A stretch of DNA of 64,000 nt from Gordonia lacunae (GTDB taxonomy: Bacteria > Actinomycetota > Actinomycetes > Mycobacteriales > Mycobacteriaceae), in the NCBI RefSeq assembly GCF_002149015.1, contig NZ_NGFO01000013.1, positions 34,031 through 98,030 of the forward strand, given 5' to 3'. Of this stretch, positions 1-9,413 are shown piece by piece. A model generated the notes under the pieces. That model saw nothing but the letters and a program-made list of their open reading frames with translations. It ran no database searches and was not told where the DNA came from. The position numbers were made by a program, and so were the translations under genes. Position 1 is the stretch's first letter. The number at the start of each line of letters is the position of its first letter.

Positions 1-372
1 CGATATACCGGCAAGAAGATCGCCGAGAAGGCCAACCGGCTCGGATATTCGCTGTCCGACGCCTACATCTCCCAACTGCGCACCGGCAAGGCCCGGACCC
101 CGTCGTTCCGGACGGTCGAAGCCATCGCCCGCGCCTTCGACGTGAGCGTCACATACTTCCTGTCCAACCCCGATGAAGATCTCGAACGTGTTCGGCAGCA
201 ACAGAATTACGTCGAGATGCTCCAGGTCACCGGCAGCCATCTGTCCGGGATCGACATGGGGTCGCTCTGCCCGGACACCATCGACGCGCTCATCGATCTG
301 CTCAAACTGGTCAAGGCGCAGGCGCTGGCCAAGAAGGCCGAAGAGAACGCCCCGAGCGACACCCCCGGCTGA
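1..372 (+). CDS. XRE-family HTH regulator (5' end outside window)
   Basis: The reading frame is open from the first base of the window, so the N-terminus is missing; the first Met inside the window is at 142, well into the protein. Visible residues include a helix-turn-helix with DAYISQLRTGKARTPSFRTV followed by AIARAFDVSVTYFL, the usual end of a Cro/C1-type (XRE) DNA-binding domain. A short helical tail follows that could serve dimerisation. The arrangement resembles EspR-like regulators of mycobacteria, in which an XRE domain is followed by a C-terminal dimerisation helix, but only about 123 codons are visible. It converges on ccsB, with only 12 bp between the two stop codons. Target genes cannot be inferred. 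Confidence 0.8.
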   Translation, partial: RYTGKKIAEKANRLGYSLSDAYISQLRTGKARTPSFRTVEAIARAFDVSVTYFLSNPDEDLERVRQQQNYVEMLQVTGSHLSGIDMGSLCPDTIDALIDLLKLVKAQALAKKAEENAPSDTPG

Positions 373-380
373 CGGCCGGG
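364..380. terminator. Small GC hairpin between convergent genes
   Basis: CCCGGC and GCCGGG form a 6-bp stem around the stop codon of the XRE gene, in the 12-bp gap to ccsB. There is no T-run. It may act as a weak bidirectional terminator; the assignment rests only on its position and symmetry. Confidence 0.3.
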
Positions 381-384
381 CCTC

Positions 385-1404
385 CTACAGACCCGCGTAG
401 GAGTGCAGGCCCGACACGACCAGGTTGATGATGAACAGGTTGAACAGCATCGCCACGAATCCGGCGACGTTGATCCAGGCCGCGGCGTTGTTGCGCCAGC
501 CGGCCGTCGCCCGCGCGTGCAGGTAGGCCGCGTAGATCACCCACGCGATGAAGGACACCGTCTCCTTGGGGTCCCAGCCCCAGAACCGGCCCCACGCCGC
601 CTCGGCCCAGATGGCACCGCAGATGACACCGAGTCCGAACAGCGGGAAGCCGATCACGACGCACTTGTAGGCCAGCCGATCGAGGTGTTCGGCCGACGGC
701 AGGTGCTCGACGACACGACGGATCGCGCCGGCGACGCCCGGGCGGGTCGAGACCGCGGCGGCGTCGTCGGGCGAGGTCGCCGCCCAGCGCATCTTGACCA
801 GGTAGAGGATGCTCGCGACACCCGACACCAGGAGGATGCCCGAGGACACGGAGATGATCGACACGTGCACGGCGAGCCAGTAGGACTTCAGGGCCGGCAC
901 GACCGGTGCCGCCTGGGTGTAGAGCCAGCGGCCGGCGATGAACATCAGCAGGATGACCGGCAGCAGCACGAAGGAGAGCAGCGGACGGTGTTCGCGCTTG
1001 CGCAGGATGACCAATCCGGCGAGCACGCCCGCGGCACACGTCATCGAGATGAACTCGTACATGTTGCCCCAGGGCGCGCGGTCGGTCGCGATACCGCGCA
1101 GCACGATCGACGCGATGTGGGCGACCAGCCCGACGACGACGACCGGCAGCGCCATGTTGCCGAGCTTCTCGCCGAGAGTCCGGCGCGACGACTCGTCGAC
1201 ACGTCCCGGCATCCGGGTCTGCGTCCCGCTCGCACCCGCGTTCACCAGCTGCTTCTGCTCGAGACGCCGGCCGCGGACCGCGGCGAGCGCGCCCAGGAAC
1301 AGGATGACCGCGACGACATAGACCGTCATGGCGGTGCCGTACAGCAGGTCGGAGTACCGCGCGAGCGTCTCGTCGATCGGCATCGCCGGAGCTTCGGAGT
1401 TCAT
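385..1404 (-). CDS. ccsB: Cytochrome c biogenesis protein CcsB/CcsA (heme handling)
   Basis: A 339-residue polytopic membrane protein carrying the tryptophan-rich heme-handling signature WGWDPKE at residues 275-281, diagnostic of the CcsA/CcsB (ResC) family. Together with ResB it forms the System II cytochrome c synthetase, which moves heme outward and attaches it to CxxCH motifs of apocytochromes. It is the last gene of the run hemL, phosphatase, resA, ccdA, resB, ccsB, starting 20 bp after resB. This matches M. tuberculosis Rv0529. The ATG at 1404 is preceded by a purine-rich stretch and gives a normal family length. Confidence 0.95.
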   Translation of the reverse strand: MNSEAPAMPIDETLARYSDLLYGTAMTVYVVAVILFLGALAAVRGRRLEQKQLVNAGASGTQTRMPGRVDESSRRTLGEKLGNMALPVVVVGLVAHIASIVLRGIATDRAPWGNMYEFISMTCAAGVLAGLVILRKREHRPLLSFVLLPVILLMFIAGRWLYTQAAPVVPALKSYWLAVHVSIISVSSGILLVSGVASILYLVKMRWAATSPDDAAAVSTRPGVAGAIRRVVEHLPSAEHLDRLAYKCVVIGFPLFGLGVICGAIWAEAAWGRFWGWDPKETVSFIAWVIYAAYLHARATAGWRNNAAAWINVAGFVAMLFNLFIINLVVSGLHSYAGL

Positions 1405-1424
1405 GTGCTTCCTTTCGCCGGCTG

Positions 1425-3167
1425 CTAGAGCCGCCGGGTCGTCCGCCGCGAGGCGGGTGCGTCGGCGTCGCCGGCAACGAGATCGGCCGCCTGCTCGTCG
1501 AAGCCCTCACCCCAGCCGGCCTGATCGGTGCGCGCCAGCCCGGCAATCTCTACTACAGTACGTCGTTGCCCGTTGTCGTGGCCATCAGCGGCCTGGTCAT
1601 CGCCGTCGACACGGGCGCTCGCGGCCGGTACCGGGACAAGCCGGGCCCAGATGCGCCGGCGACGGATCAGCAGCGACACCAGCAGACCGCCGAGCATCAC
1701 GATCGAGCTCACCAGCACCCAGACCTGGGCCGGGTCGTGCGAGACCTGCACCGACACCCAGCGCTCGTAACCGTCGAAGGTCACCGTCGTACCGTCGGCC
1801 AGGGTGTGGCTCTGGCCGACCCCGAGATTCACCTGGGCCTGGCGCTGGAGACGGCCCTGTTCGATCAGATCCTGGTCGAGCGAGTAGACGTTCTGCGGTT
1901 TGCCGGTGTCGAGACCGGTGTCGCCCTTGAAGATCCGGATCGCGACGAAGGGGTCGTCGGGTTCCGGCGACGACGAGGTCAGCAGCGAGCCGTGGAACGA
2001 CGCGGTCGGCGCGAACAGGCCCTCGAGGGCGATCTGGTTCTTGCGACGGTCGTCGGCGTCGGGATACAGGCCGGCCGGGGTGTCGAAGCGCGCGGCACCG
2101 GAGGAGAGCATCGTCTGGAGCTCGTCGGGCACGAAGGGCGTCGTCTGCGTGCGCTTCTCCCCGTTGGGGAAGGTCACCGTGAACGTCGGCGCGAACCCGT
2201 TGCCGAGCACGTAGACGCGATCGCCCGCGACGCGCAGCGGTTCGTTGACCCGGACCGAGGTGGTCGCCCAGCCGGCGGGATCACCGAGGTCGGCCACGCT
2301 GCCGTCGCTGCCCGCGGCGTAGCGGATGGTGGCGTCGTACATGTCGGGCTGACCGCTGGGCAGGAAGGTCGCCGAGAAGTCGTCGACGCGGAAGCAGAAG
2401 GGTGAGAGGTCCGTGCCGTCGACCAGGTTGCCGGCGCGGAACGAGTCGTAGACGGCGGTCGAGGTGTTGCACAGCCCCTGCTCGCCGTCGGCGACGAGAC
2501 TGCGGGTGCCCTCGTAGCCGTACATCTTGCCCAGCGCGATCGACACCAGCAGTGCCAGCAGGGCGAAGTGGAAGACGAGGTTGCCGAACTCGCGCAGGTA
2601 GCCCTTCTCCGCGGAGACCTCGACGCATCCGTCCGGGTACGCCTTGCTCGGCTCGCGGACCACCACCTCGCGACGCCAGCCGCGCAGCCGGCCATCGATC
2701 CGGCGCGCGACCGTCTCCGGGTCGCCGTCGACGGTGTGGGTGACGTGCCGGGGCAGACGGGACAGGTTGCGGGGCGCGGCAACGGGTTTCGCGCGCAGAC
2801 TGTGGAAGTGCTCGACCATCCGCGGCGTCAGACAACCGACGAGCGAGATGAACAGCAGCACGTAGATCGCGGTGAACCAGGCGCTGGAGAAGACGTCGAA
2901 CAGCTGCAGCCGGTCCATCCAGACACCGAGCTGACCGCGAGCGGCGATGTACTCGAGCGTCTTCTGCTCGTTGAGCTCGCGCTGCGGGAGCAGGGCACCG
3001 GGGATTGCGGCGAGCGCGAGGAGGAAGAGCAGGATCAGCGCGGTCCGCATCGAGGTCAGCGATCGCCACAGGTTGCGCAGCGGCCACAGCACCCGGCGGC
3101 GGGCCCAGTGGGGTTTCGGGGCCGGCTCGGGGGTGTCCACCTGCGGGCGGTCGGTCAGATCGGTCAT
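1425..3167 (-). CDS. resB: Cytochrome c biogenesis protein ResB
   Basis: About 580 residues from the ATG at 3167 (MTDLTDRP). The frame stays open further upstream, but that part lies antisense within ccdA and is not protein-like. The N-terminal half has the ResB hydrophobic segments, with TALILLFLLALAAIPGALLP as the first and TAIYVLLFISLVGCLTPRM as the second. A large extracytoplasmic domain follows, and a final segment (VWVLVSSIVMLGGLLVSLLI) precedes a charged tail. ResB partners CcsB in System II cytochrome c maturation. Position between ccdA and ccsB agrees with Rv0528. The low-complexity C-terminal tail after the last membrane segment is not conserved in my recollection of the family. Confidence 0.93.
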   Translation of the reverse strand: MTDLTDRPQVDTPEPAPKPHWARRRVLWPLRNLWRSLTSMRTALILLFLLALAAIPGALLPQRELNEQKTLEYIAARGQLGVWMDRLQLFDVFSSAWFTAIYVLLFISLVGCLTPRMVEHFHSLRAKPVAAPRNLSRLPRHVTHTVDGDPETVARRIDGRLRGWRREVVVREPSKAYPDGCVEVSAEKGYLREFGNLVFHFALLALLVSIALGKMYGYEGTRSLVADGEQGLCNTSTAVYDSFRAGNLVDGTDLSPFCFRVDDFSATFLPSGQPDMYDATIRYAAGSDGSVADLGDPAGWATTSVRVNEPLRVAGDRVYVLGNGFAPTFTVTFPNGEKRTQTTPFVPDELQTMLSSGAARFDTPAGLYPDADDRRKNQIALEGLFAPTASFHGSLLTSSSPEPDDPFVAIRIFKGDTGLDTGKPQNVYSLDQDLIEQGRLQRQAQVNLGVGQSHTLADGTTVTFDGYERWVSVQVSHDPAQVWVLVSSIVMLGGLLVSLLIRRRRIWARLVPVPAASARVDGDDQAADGHDNGQRRTVVEIAGLARTDQAGWGEGFDEQAADLVAGDADAPASRRTTRRL

Positions 3168-3178
3168 GGGTCCAGCGC

Positions 3179-4021
3179 TCAGATCGGTAGTTGGGTGTCG
3201 GTGACGAAGCGGACCTGGACCCAGACGATGAACTGGTCCCACCAGCCGGTCAGCAGGGCGACGCCGACCCCGATCAGCAGGACACCGCCGACCACCTGGA
3301 TCGTGCGGGCGTTCCGGCGGAGCCAGCCGAGACTGCGCAGGGCCCACGCCGAGGAGAAGGCCAGCACCACGAAGGGCAGGCCCAGGCCGAGGCAGTACGC
3401 GACGATGAGGGTCACGCCCTTGGCCGCCGTCGAACCCTCGGTCCCGCTGACGGTGGCGATCACCGCGGCCAGGGTCGGCCCCAGGCACGGCGTCCAGCCG
3501 AGCGCGAAGACCGCGCCGAGCAGCGGCGCCCCGACGATGTTGGAGACCCGCCGCGGCTCGAAGCGGACCTCGCGCTGCAACGCCGGGATGAGACCGATGA
3601 ACACCAGGCCCATGGCGATGGTGACGACCCCGCCGATGCGCTGCAGCAGTTCACGATTCAGTACGAAGGTGCTCGTCACGCCGAGGACGGTGGCGGTGGC
3701 GGCGACGAAGACGACGGTGAAGCCGAGGACGAACAGGCCGGCGGCGAGCGCGACCCGCGAGCGGCCGCTCTTCGCGCTCTCGCCCACCTTCACCGCGGGC
3801 GCCTCGGCTCCGACGAGACCCGCGAGATACGACAGGTACCCCGGGACGAGCGGGACGACGCACGGCGAGGCGAAGGACACGAGTCCGGCGAGCAGGCACG
3901 CGGCGAAGGCGAGCAGGAGCGGCCCGCTGGAGACCGTGTCGGCGAACGTGTCGCCGATCGACGACGCGAGTACCAGGGTGGTCGGTTCCAGGCCAGAAAG
4001 TTCCACTGTGGACGGGTTCAT
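3179..4021 (-). CDS. ccdA: CcdA, thiol-disulfide reductant transporter
   Basis: A hydrophobic protein of about 280 residues with the CcdA/DsbD-beta hallmarks: a first helix carrying [19 protein letters not shown] and a later helix carrying [13 protein letters not shown]. The two proline-flanked cysteines shuttle reducing equivalents across the membrane to the extracytoplasmic thioredoxin ResA, keeping apocytochrome CxxCH cysteines reduced. The start is either the ATG at 4021, overlapping the resA stop, or the adjacent GTG at 4024. Corresponds to Rv0527. The stop lies 11 bp before the resB start, so the genes are probably translationally coupled. Confidence 0.95.
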   Translation of the reverse strand: MNPSTVELSGLEPTTLVLASSIGDTFADTVSSGPLLLAFAACLLAGLVSFASPCVVPLVPGYLSYLAGLVGAEAPAVKVGESAKSGRSRVALAAGLFVLGFTVVFVAATATVLGVTSTFVLNRELLQRIGGVVTIAMGLVFIGLIPALQREVRFEPRRVSNIVGAPLLGAVFALGWTPCLGPTLAAVIATVSGTEGSTAAKGVTLIVAYCLGLGLPFVVLAFSSAWALRSLGWLRRNARTIQVVGGVLLIGVGVALLTGWWDQFIVWVQVRFVTDTQLPI

Positions 4022-4614
4022 CACACCGACCCCGCCGGCTCGGCCGCGACGCGCTTGACGACCTCGTCGAGCTCGTTGTCGGAGATCGCCTTGAGGAAGA
4101 CGGCCGCCGGACGGTGCTCGCGATCAAGCACGATCGTCGTCGGCACCACCGAGGTGGGCGTGGTCAGCGCGGCCAGCGACATACCGGGGAAGTCGTAGAT
4201 CGACGGGAAGCCGACGTTGCGGTCGATGACGAAGTCCTTCGCCGACTCGCGGTCGTCGCGCAGGTTGATGCCGAGGAACTCCACGCCGTCGGCGCGATTG
4301 CGTTCGTAGACGCGCTCGAGGTCGTCGGCCTCGCCGCGGCAGGGGCCGCACCACGATCCCCACACGTTGACGACGACGACCTTGTCCGCGAACCGGCCGT
4401 CGGACAGCGACAGCGGTTGCCCGGTCACCAGGTCCTCGCCGGTGAGAGCGGCGATCGGCTTGCGCTCGTCGGGCGCATAGGTGATGACGGTCTGCCCGCC
4501 CGGTGAGACGAACTGGAAGGTGTTCCCCTGCGCGACCGCGTCGTCACCGGTGCTGCAGCCGGCGATCAGCAGGACCAGGGCCGACAGCATCGCCGGCAGG
4601 AGGAACTTGCGCAC
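4021..4614 (-). CDS. resA: ResA/TlpA-like thioredoxin lipoprotein
   Basis: A 197-residue exported thioredoxin-fold protein. The N-terminus is a lipoprotein signal peptide ending in the lipobox LIAGC (Cys20). The redox active site WCGPC sits at residues 88-92, after VVVVNVWGS, and the cis-proline region reads [10 protein letters not shown]. This is the AhpC-TSA/Redoxin type of fold used by ResA to reduce apocytochrome c cysteines with electrons from CcdA. The start is GTG at 4614 (GTGCGCAAG). Its stop overlaps the ccdA start. Corresponds to Rv0526. A 68-bp gap separates it from the upstream phosphatase gene. Confidence 0.93.
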   Translation of the reverse strand: MRKFLLPAMLSALVLLIAGCSTGDDAVAQGNTFQFVSPGGQTVITYAPDERKPIAALTGEDLVTGQPLSLSDGRFADKVVVVNVWGSWCGPCRGEADDLERVYERNRADGVEFLGINLRDDRESAKDFVIDRNVGFPSIYDFPGMSLAALTTPTSVVPTTIVLDREHRPAAVFLKAISDNELDEVVKRVAAEPAGSV

Positions 4615-4682
4615 TACGTCAGACCTTCACTTCTCTTGCTGTCGCCGGGAGCGCAGCGAGCGGGACTCCTGTCACAGCCGGC

Positions 4683-5309
4683 TCACGCACCGGTGGCGAG
4701 CGGGTCCGAGGCCCCGGCCGGTTCGGAGTAGATGATGTCGACGAGCGCGTCGTCGTCGTAGATGAGGCTGGTCAGCGAGGCCAGTGAGCACTGCCGACGA
4801 CGCGGGTCGTGCCAGAGGCGCTGACCTTCGAGGAACCGGCGGAGCGTGTACACGGGCAGCTGGTGGCTGACGCAGACGGCTTCGTGACCGCGGGCCGCGT
4901 CGCGGGCCTTGTTGGCCGCGGCCAGCATGCGGTGCGCGAGCTGGATGTAGGGCTCACCCCAGGAGGGGGTGAACGGGTCCCGCAGCTTCGGCCAGTGGCG
5001 CGGCTTGCTCAGTGCGCCGTCGCCGACCGACACCTTGAGGCCCTCGAAGACGTTGTCGGCTTCGATGAGGTCGTCGTTGGTGAGGATCGGGACGCCGTGC
5101 GCGGCGGCGATCGGCGTGGCCGTCTCCTGCGCACGCTGCAGCGGCGAGGCGAACACGGCCTTGACGTCGTGGTCGGCGAGAGCATCGGCGACCTTGCGCG
5201 CCTGCGCCTGGCCGTCGCCGGAGAGGCGGAAACCGGGCAGACGGCCGTAGAGGATGCCGTCGGGGTTGTCGACCTCTCCGTGGCGCATCATGTGGACGAT
5301 CGTGTGCAT
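4683..5309 (-). CDS. Histidine phosphatase family protein
   Basis: A 208-residue branch-1 histidine phosphatase (phosphoglycerate-mutase-like fold). The phosphohistidine motif MMRHGEVDN is near the N-terminus, the second core motif is FASPLQRAQETATP, and the second catalytic histidine is in AVCVSHQLPVY. The substrate is unknown; family members act on sugar phosphates, nucleotides or other small phosphates. Its ATG overlaps the hemL stop by one base (ATGA), so it is co-translated with hemL. Corresponds to Rv0525. The position between hemL and resA suggests a role connected to heme supply, but no direct evidence exists. Confidence 0.88.
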   Translation of the reverse strand: MHTIVHMMRHGEVDNPDGILYGRLPGFRLSGDGQAQARKVADALADHDVKAVFASPLQRAQETATPIAAAHGVPILTNDDLIEADNVFEGLKVSVGDGALSKPRHWPKLRDPFTPSWGEPYIQLAHRMLAAANKARDAARGHEAVCVSHQLPVYTLRRFLEGQRLWHDPRRRQCSLASLTSLIYDDDALVDIIYSEPAGASDPLATGA

Positions 5310-6658
5310 CAGGCGTTGTCCCCCGGGGTGGCTGCGGTCGCGGCCGCCTGCGCTGCCGCGGGCAGCGCATCGGCGATCTGCGAGAAAGCATCCTCGTCGA
5401 GCGCCGCGGACACAAACCAGGCCTCGTAGGCGCTCGGTGGTGCGTAGACGCCGCGCTCGAGCAGAGCATGGAAGAAGGGCGCAAACCGCCAGGTCTCGGT
5501 GGCCGAGACGCCGGCGTAGTCGAAGATCGGGATCTCCGGGTCGGTAGTGAAGAACACACTCAGCAGGCTGCCCGCCTTCTGCACGCGGTGGGCGACCCCG
5601 GCCGCGGCGAGGGCCTCGTGCAGCAGCGTGCCGAGCCGGTCGGCGTTGGCGTCGAGCGTGCGGTACACCTCGACGTCGGCGTTGCGCAGGGTCGCAAGAC
5701 CGGCCGCGACCGCGACGGGATTACCGGACAGCGTGCCCGCCTGGTACACCGGCCCGGTCGGCGCCAGCCGCTCCATCACATCCGCGCGGCCACCGAAGGC
5801 CGCGGCGGGCAGTCCCCCGCTCATGACCTTGCCGAAGGTGTAGAGGTCACCGGCCACACCTTCGAGCCCGTACCAGCCGCTCGGGCTCACCCGGAAGCCG
5901 GTCATGACCTCGTCCATGATGAGCAGCGCGCCGTGGCGTCGGGTGAGATCGCGCAGTCCGGCGTTGAAGCCCTCCACCGGCGCGACCGCGCCCATGTTCC
6001 CGGCCGCCGCCTCGGTGATCACGGCGGCGATGTCGTCGCCGAACTCGGCGAAGGCGTCGGCGACGGCGGTGAGGTCGTTGTAGGGCAGCACGAGCGTGTC
6101 GTGGGCCGACGCACCGGTGACGCCGGGGCTCGTCGGGAGGCCGAGCGTGGCGACGCCGGACCCGGCGGCGGCGAGCAGTGCGTCGACGTGCCCGTGATAA
6201 CAGCCGGCGAACTTGATGATCTTGGACCGGCCGGTGTATCCGCGGGCGAGCCGGATCGCCGACATCGTCGCCTCGGTGCCGGAGTTCACCAGCCGGACGC
6301 GCTCGACGGGATCGACACGACCGATGATCTCCTCGGCGAGTTCGATCTCGGCCTCGGTGGGCGCTCCGAAGGACAGGCCACCGGTGGCCGCCTCCCGCAC
6401 CGCTTCGACGACCGCCGGGTGCGCGTGCCCCAGGATCATCGGGCCCCAGGAGCTGACCAGATCGACGTAGTCGTTGCCGTCGGCGTCGGTGAGCCGGCAC
6501 CCGGCCGCCGAGGCGATGAAGCGCGGGGTCCCGCCGACCGCGGAGAACGCGCGCACGGGGGAGTTGACGCCGCCCGGGATGGCCTGCGTCGCGCGGGTGA
6601 ACAGCGCGGCGGAGGCGGCCGTTCCGGGAGCAGGCGTGGCAGCAGCGGAAGGGGTCAC
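5309..6658 (-). CDS. hemL: Glutamate-1-semialdehyde 2,1-aminomutase
   Basis: A 449-residue PLP-dependent enzyme that converts glutamate-1-semialdehyde to 5-aminolevulinate, the second step of the C5 tetrapyrrole pathway after HemA. Recognisable features are [13 protein letters not shown], the [13 protein letters not shown] phosphate-binding loop, [12 protein letters not shown] with the PLP-contacting Asp, and [16 protein letters not shown] with the Schiff-base lysine near residue 270. The start is GTG at 6658. It probably heads the operon running to ccsB, linking aminolevulinate supply with cytochrome c maturation. Corresponds to Rv0524. Confidence 0.97.
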   Translation of the reverse strand: MTPSAAATPAPGTAASAALFTRATQAIPGGVNSPVRAFSAVGGTPRFIASAAGCRLTDADGNDYVDLVSSWGPMILGHAHPAVVEAVREAATGGLSFGAPTEAEIELAEEIIGRVDPVERVRLVNSGTEATMSAIRLARGYTGRSKIIKFAGCYHGHVDALLAAAGSGVATLGLPTSPGVTGASAHDTLVLPYNDLTAVADAFAEFGDDIAAVITEAAAGNMGAVAPVEGFNAGLRDLTRRHGALLIMDEVMTGFRVSPSGWYGLEGVAGDLYTFGKVMSGGLPAAAFGGRADVMERLAPTGPVYQAGTLSGNPVAVAAGLATLRNADVEVYRTLDANADRLGTLLHEALAAAGVAHRVQKAGSLLSVFFTTDPEIPIFDYAGVSATETWRFAPFFHALLERGVYAPPSAYEAWFVSAALDEDAFSQIADALPAAAQAAATAATPGDNA

Positions 6659-6742
6659 GGCCTACAGTGTTCCAAACGGCACCGGGTGACCCAAATCCTC
6701 GCTGGTCAGAGGGGTCGGGACGTCGCCGTGCGGTGGCGCGGA

Positions 6743-7726
6743 CTACCCCGCGAGCGCCTTGCGCACCTGTTCGGCGATCGCCGCCTGCCCCTGCTCGTTG
6801 GGGTGCACCGCGCCGGGGCCCGAGGTGGTCATCGGCTCGATCCAGCGCCGGTCGCCGGCACAGGCGTCGTGGCCTTCGGACACCTGGGACATGTCGACGA
6901 ACTCCACGCCCTCGTCCTCCGCCGCCCGGCGTCCGTAGGTGTTCAGCGCCGTCTGGAGTTCCCGGATCATCGGCACGTCGCCCTCGGCGAGCCGCATCTC
7001 GGGATAACAACCGACGGTCGGCGGCAGCAGCCACGGATAGCCGACGAGCAGGACGCGGGCGTCGGGCGCGCGGTCCCGCACGTCGCGCAGCGCCTGCCGG
7101 ACCGCCGGGTAGATGTCGGCGGCGACCGGGTCGATCAGTGAGCTCCCGTACCGATCGGTGCACGGCGCACCCGAGCGGTCGACGTCGGCGAGTTCGCTGC
7201 AGAGCCGGATCGCCCGGCCGTAGGTCTGCTTGTCGTTGCCGCCGATCATGAGCGTCACCACGTCGGTGTTGTCGTCGAGGGCGTCGAGCTGCGGCGGTAC
7301 GCCCTGGTGCTGCGCCTCGCGGAAGTCGCCGGTGTCGGCGCCCGCGCAGCTGACGTCGGTGAGGTCGTAGTCCTCGTCCTCGGCGACGACGTGCGCGTAG
7401 TTCTTCGACGACCGCTGGCAGTAGATCGGCGAGTCGGCCTCGAGCGGGCTCACGCCGGTCCCGGCACTGAAGCTGTCGCCGAGGTTGACGTGCTTCGTCG
7501 ACCGTGCGGCCTTTTCCGTCGACTGTGCAGGCGTTTGCGTCGACTGTGCAGGCGTTTGCGTCGACTGTGTAGGTGTTTGCGTCGACTGTGCAGGCGTTTG
7601 CGTCGACTGTGCAGGCGTTTGCGTCGACTGTGCGCATCCGGCGAGAACGACACCCGCCGCGAGCAGCACGAGTCCGGACCGGATGAGCCGCCGCGGACGT
7701 CGATCCCCGAACCTGCGTGCGTTCAT
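6743..7726 (-). CDS. SGNH/GDSL hydrolase lipoprotein with heptapeptide repeat
   Basis: A 327-residue predicted secreted lipoprotein. The signal peptide ends in VVLAGC (Cys31). A low-complexity linker of heptads of the form QSTQTPA covers about residues 33-75. An SGNH hydrolase domain follows: block I GDSFSAGTG at residue 83, the GGND-type block III in MIGGNDK, and the C-terminal catalytic histidine in GAVHPNEQG. Cysteines in the domain (YCQRS, SCAGAD, LCSELAD, PCTD, GCYPE, DACAGD) suggest disulfides, as in secreted Rhodococcus/Streptomyces esterases. The start is the ATG at 7726; the frame stays open far upstream but is antisense there. The linker is encoded by a perfect 21-bp tandem repeat related to the intergenic arrays further right. 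Confidence 0.88.
   Translation of the reverse strand: MNARRFGDRRPRRLIRSGLVLLAAGVVLAGCAQSTQTPAQSTQTPAQSTQTPTQSTQTPAQSTQTPAQSTEKAARSTKHVNLGDSFSAGTGVSPLEADSPIYCQRSSKNYAHVVAEDEDYDLTDVSCAGADTGDFREAQHQGVPPQLDALDDNTDVVTLMIGGNDKQTYGRAIRLCSELADVDRSGAPCTDRYGSSLIDPVAADIYPAVRQALRDVRDRAPDARVLLVGYPWLLPPTVGCYPEMRLAEGDVPMIRELQTALNTYGRRAAEDEGVEFVDMSQVSEGHDACAGDRRWIEPMTTSGPGAVHPNEQGQAAIAEQVRKALAG
7496..7642 (+). repeat. In-gene 21-bp tandem array (seven units)
   Basis: Cores reading CGTCGACTGTG (first unit CGTCGACCGTG) begin at 7496, 7517, 7538, 7559, 7580, 7601 and 7622, exactly 21 bp apart. The interior units are almost identical (core followed by CAGGCGTTTG). On the minus strand each unit encodes seven residues of the SGNH lipoprotein linker. 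Core and period match the intergenic arrays at 10047 and 11140. Confidence 0.97.
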
Positions 7727-7855
7727 TCCGCCATCCTGCGTGCGGGGAAGCCCATCGGCAACCACCGACCTGCCGCCCGCCCACGCGAGTAGCGTGGTGC
7801 GCCGAGGGGACCTCCGCGTCCAGCGGTGTCCCGCAGCCGAGTGACGAGGATGTGA

Positions 7856-9331
7856 ATGCGCATGAGCGACAGGGAGATTCTCGACCCGCAGGCCGTGCTC
7901 GACGGCGTGCCCACCGGACTCTGGATCGACGGCCGGGCCACCCCGGCCGCCGACGGCGCGACCTTCGAGGTCTACGACGCCGCAACCGAGGAATCGCTCG
8001 TCTCGGTCGCCGACGCGGGAGTCGTCGACGCCCGTGCCGCGCTCGACTCCGCGGTCGCCGCATCCGCCGACTGGGCGGCCACCGCACCGCGCGAGCGCGG
8101 CGAGATCCTCCGCCGGACCTTCGAGCTGCTGACCGACCGCGCCGACGACATCGCGATGCTGATGACGCTCGAACTCGGCCGCGCCCTGCCCGACAGCCGC
8201 GCCGAGACGACGTACGGCCTGGAGTTCCTGCGCTGGTTCGCCGAGGAGGCCGTCCGCGTCGGCGGCCGATTCAGTCCGGCACCGGCCGGCAACGGACGCA
8301 TCCTGGTGTCCCATCAGCCCGTCGGTCCGTGTCTGGCGATCACCCCGTGGAACTTTCCGCTCGCGATGGGGACGCGAAAGATCGGCCCCGCGCTCGCGGC
8401 GGGCAACGTCATCCTCGTCAAGCCGGCCCGCGAGACGCCGCTGACGATGCTCGCGCTCGCCGAGGCCTTCGCCGAAGCCGGTCTCCCGCCAGGTGTGCTG
8501 TCGGTCCTGCCCACCACGTCGAGCGGCGACGTGTCGTCGGCGCTCATCACCGACGACCGTATCCGCAAGATCAGCTTCACCGGTTCGACGCCGGTGGGCC
8601 GCAGCTTGCTCGGCCAGGCCGCCGATCGTGTCCTGCGCACGTCGATGGAGCTCGGCGGCAACGCCCCGTTCCTCGTCTTCGACGACGCCGACATCGATGC
8701 TGCCGTCGAGGGCGCGTTCGCCGCGAAGATGCGCAACGGCGGTGAGGCCTGCACCGCGGCCAATCGCTTCCTGGTGCAGTCGGGCGTCGCCGAGGAGTTC
8801 ACCGAGAAGCTCGTCGCGAAGATGGCGGACGTCCACATGGGCCCGGGGTACTCCGACGGGGTGACCCTGGGACCGCTGGTGAACGCGGATCAGCGGGACA
8901 AGGTCGCCGAGGCGGTCGAGCAGGCCGTCGCCGACGGCGCCCGCGTACGACTCGGCGGTGAACGTCCGGAGGGTCGCGGCTTCTTCTATCCGGCAACGGT
9001 TCTCGACAACGTCGACCCGTATGCACCGGTGACCCGCGAGGAGATCTTCGGGCCGGTCGCGGTGATCAGCACCTTCGACGACGAGTCGGCCGGGATCGAG
9101 GCCGCGAACTCGACCGAGTACGGCCTGGCGTCGTACTTCTACAGCCGCGACCTCGAGCGGTGCATGCGAGTTGCGGAGCGCCTGGACTCGGGCATGGTCG
9201 GGGTCAACCGAGGCGTGATCTCCGATGCCGCTGCACCGTTCGGTGGGATCAAGCAGTCCGGGATCGGGCGCGAGGGCGGCAGCGAGGGCATCGACGAGTA
9301 CCTCTCGGTGAAGTACGTCGCCCTCACCTGA
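7856..9331 (+). CDS. gabD: NAD(P)-dependent aldehyde dehydrogenase, succinate-semialdehyde type
   Basis: A 491-residue aldehyde dehydrogenase. The Rossmann entry ITPWNFPLAM is at 162-171, catalytic Glu265 lies in MELGGNAP, and catalytic Cys299 in GGEACTAANRF. The C-terminal GGIKQSGIGREGG motif is typical of succinate-semialdehyde dehydrogenases, which oxidise succinate semialdehyde to succinate. Substrate assignment is by resemblance only; other small aldehydes are possible. ATG codons at 7856 and 7862 are both preceded by GAGGA (7846-7850), so the start is uncertain by two residues. It is transcribed divergently from the SGNH lipoprotein, with 129 bp between the genes. Confidence 0.88.
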   Translation: MRMSDREILDPQAVLDGVPTGLWIDGRATPAADGATFEVYDAATEESLVSVADAGVVDARAALDSAVAASADWAATAPRERGEILRRTFELLTDRADDIAMLMTLELGRALPDSRAETTYGLEFLRWFAEEAVRVGGRFSPAPAGNGRILVSHQPVGPCLAITPWNFPLAMGTRKIGPALAAGNVILVKPARETPLTMLALAEAFAEAGLPPGVLSVLPTTSSGDVSSALITDDRIRKISFTGSTPVGRSLLGQAADRVLRTSMELGGNAPFLVFDDADIDAAVEGAFAAKMRNGGEACTAANRFLVQSGVAEEFTEKLVAKMADVHMGPGYSDGVTLGPLVNADQRDKVAEAVEQAVADGARVRLGGERPEGRGFFYPATVLDNVDPYAPVTREEIFGPVAVISTFDDESAGIEAANSTEYGLASYFYSRDLERCMRVAERLDSGMVGVNRGVISDAAAPFGGIKQSGIGREGGSEGIDEYLSVKYVALT

Positions 9332-9355
9332 ATGTGTTACGTAAGTGACTAGTGA

Positions 9356-9383
9356 TGCAGGTGTTATCGATCTGATACCTGCA
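9356..9383. promoter_or_regulatory. Interrupted inverted repeat between gabD and the YdcF-like gene
   Basis: TGCAGGT and ACCTGCA are separated by 14 bp with further partial symmetry (GTTATC/GATAC), downstream of gabD and about 30 bp before the next ATG. It could be a gabD terminator hairpin or an operator for the YdcF-like gene; sequence alone does not decide. Confidence 0.35.
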
Positions 9384-9413
9384 CGGCCGTACTGATCCCT
9401 ACACTCGGTCACC

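Noticed and set aside
5468..7141. 557-codon plus-strand frame over hemL and the SGNH gene
   Set aside because: Shadow of hemL and the lipoprotein gene; low-complexity Arg/Gly/Val composition and no ribosome-binding site.
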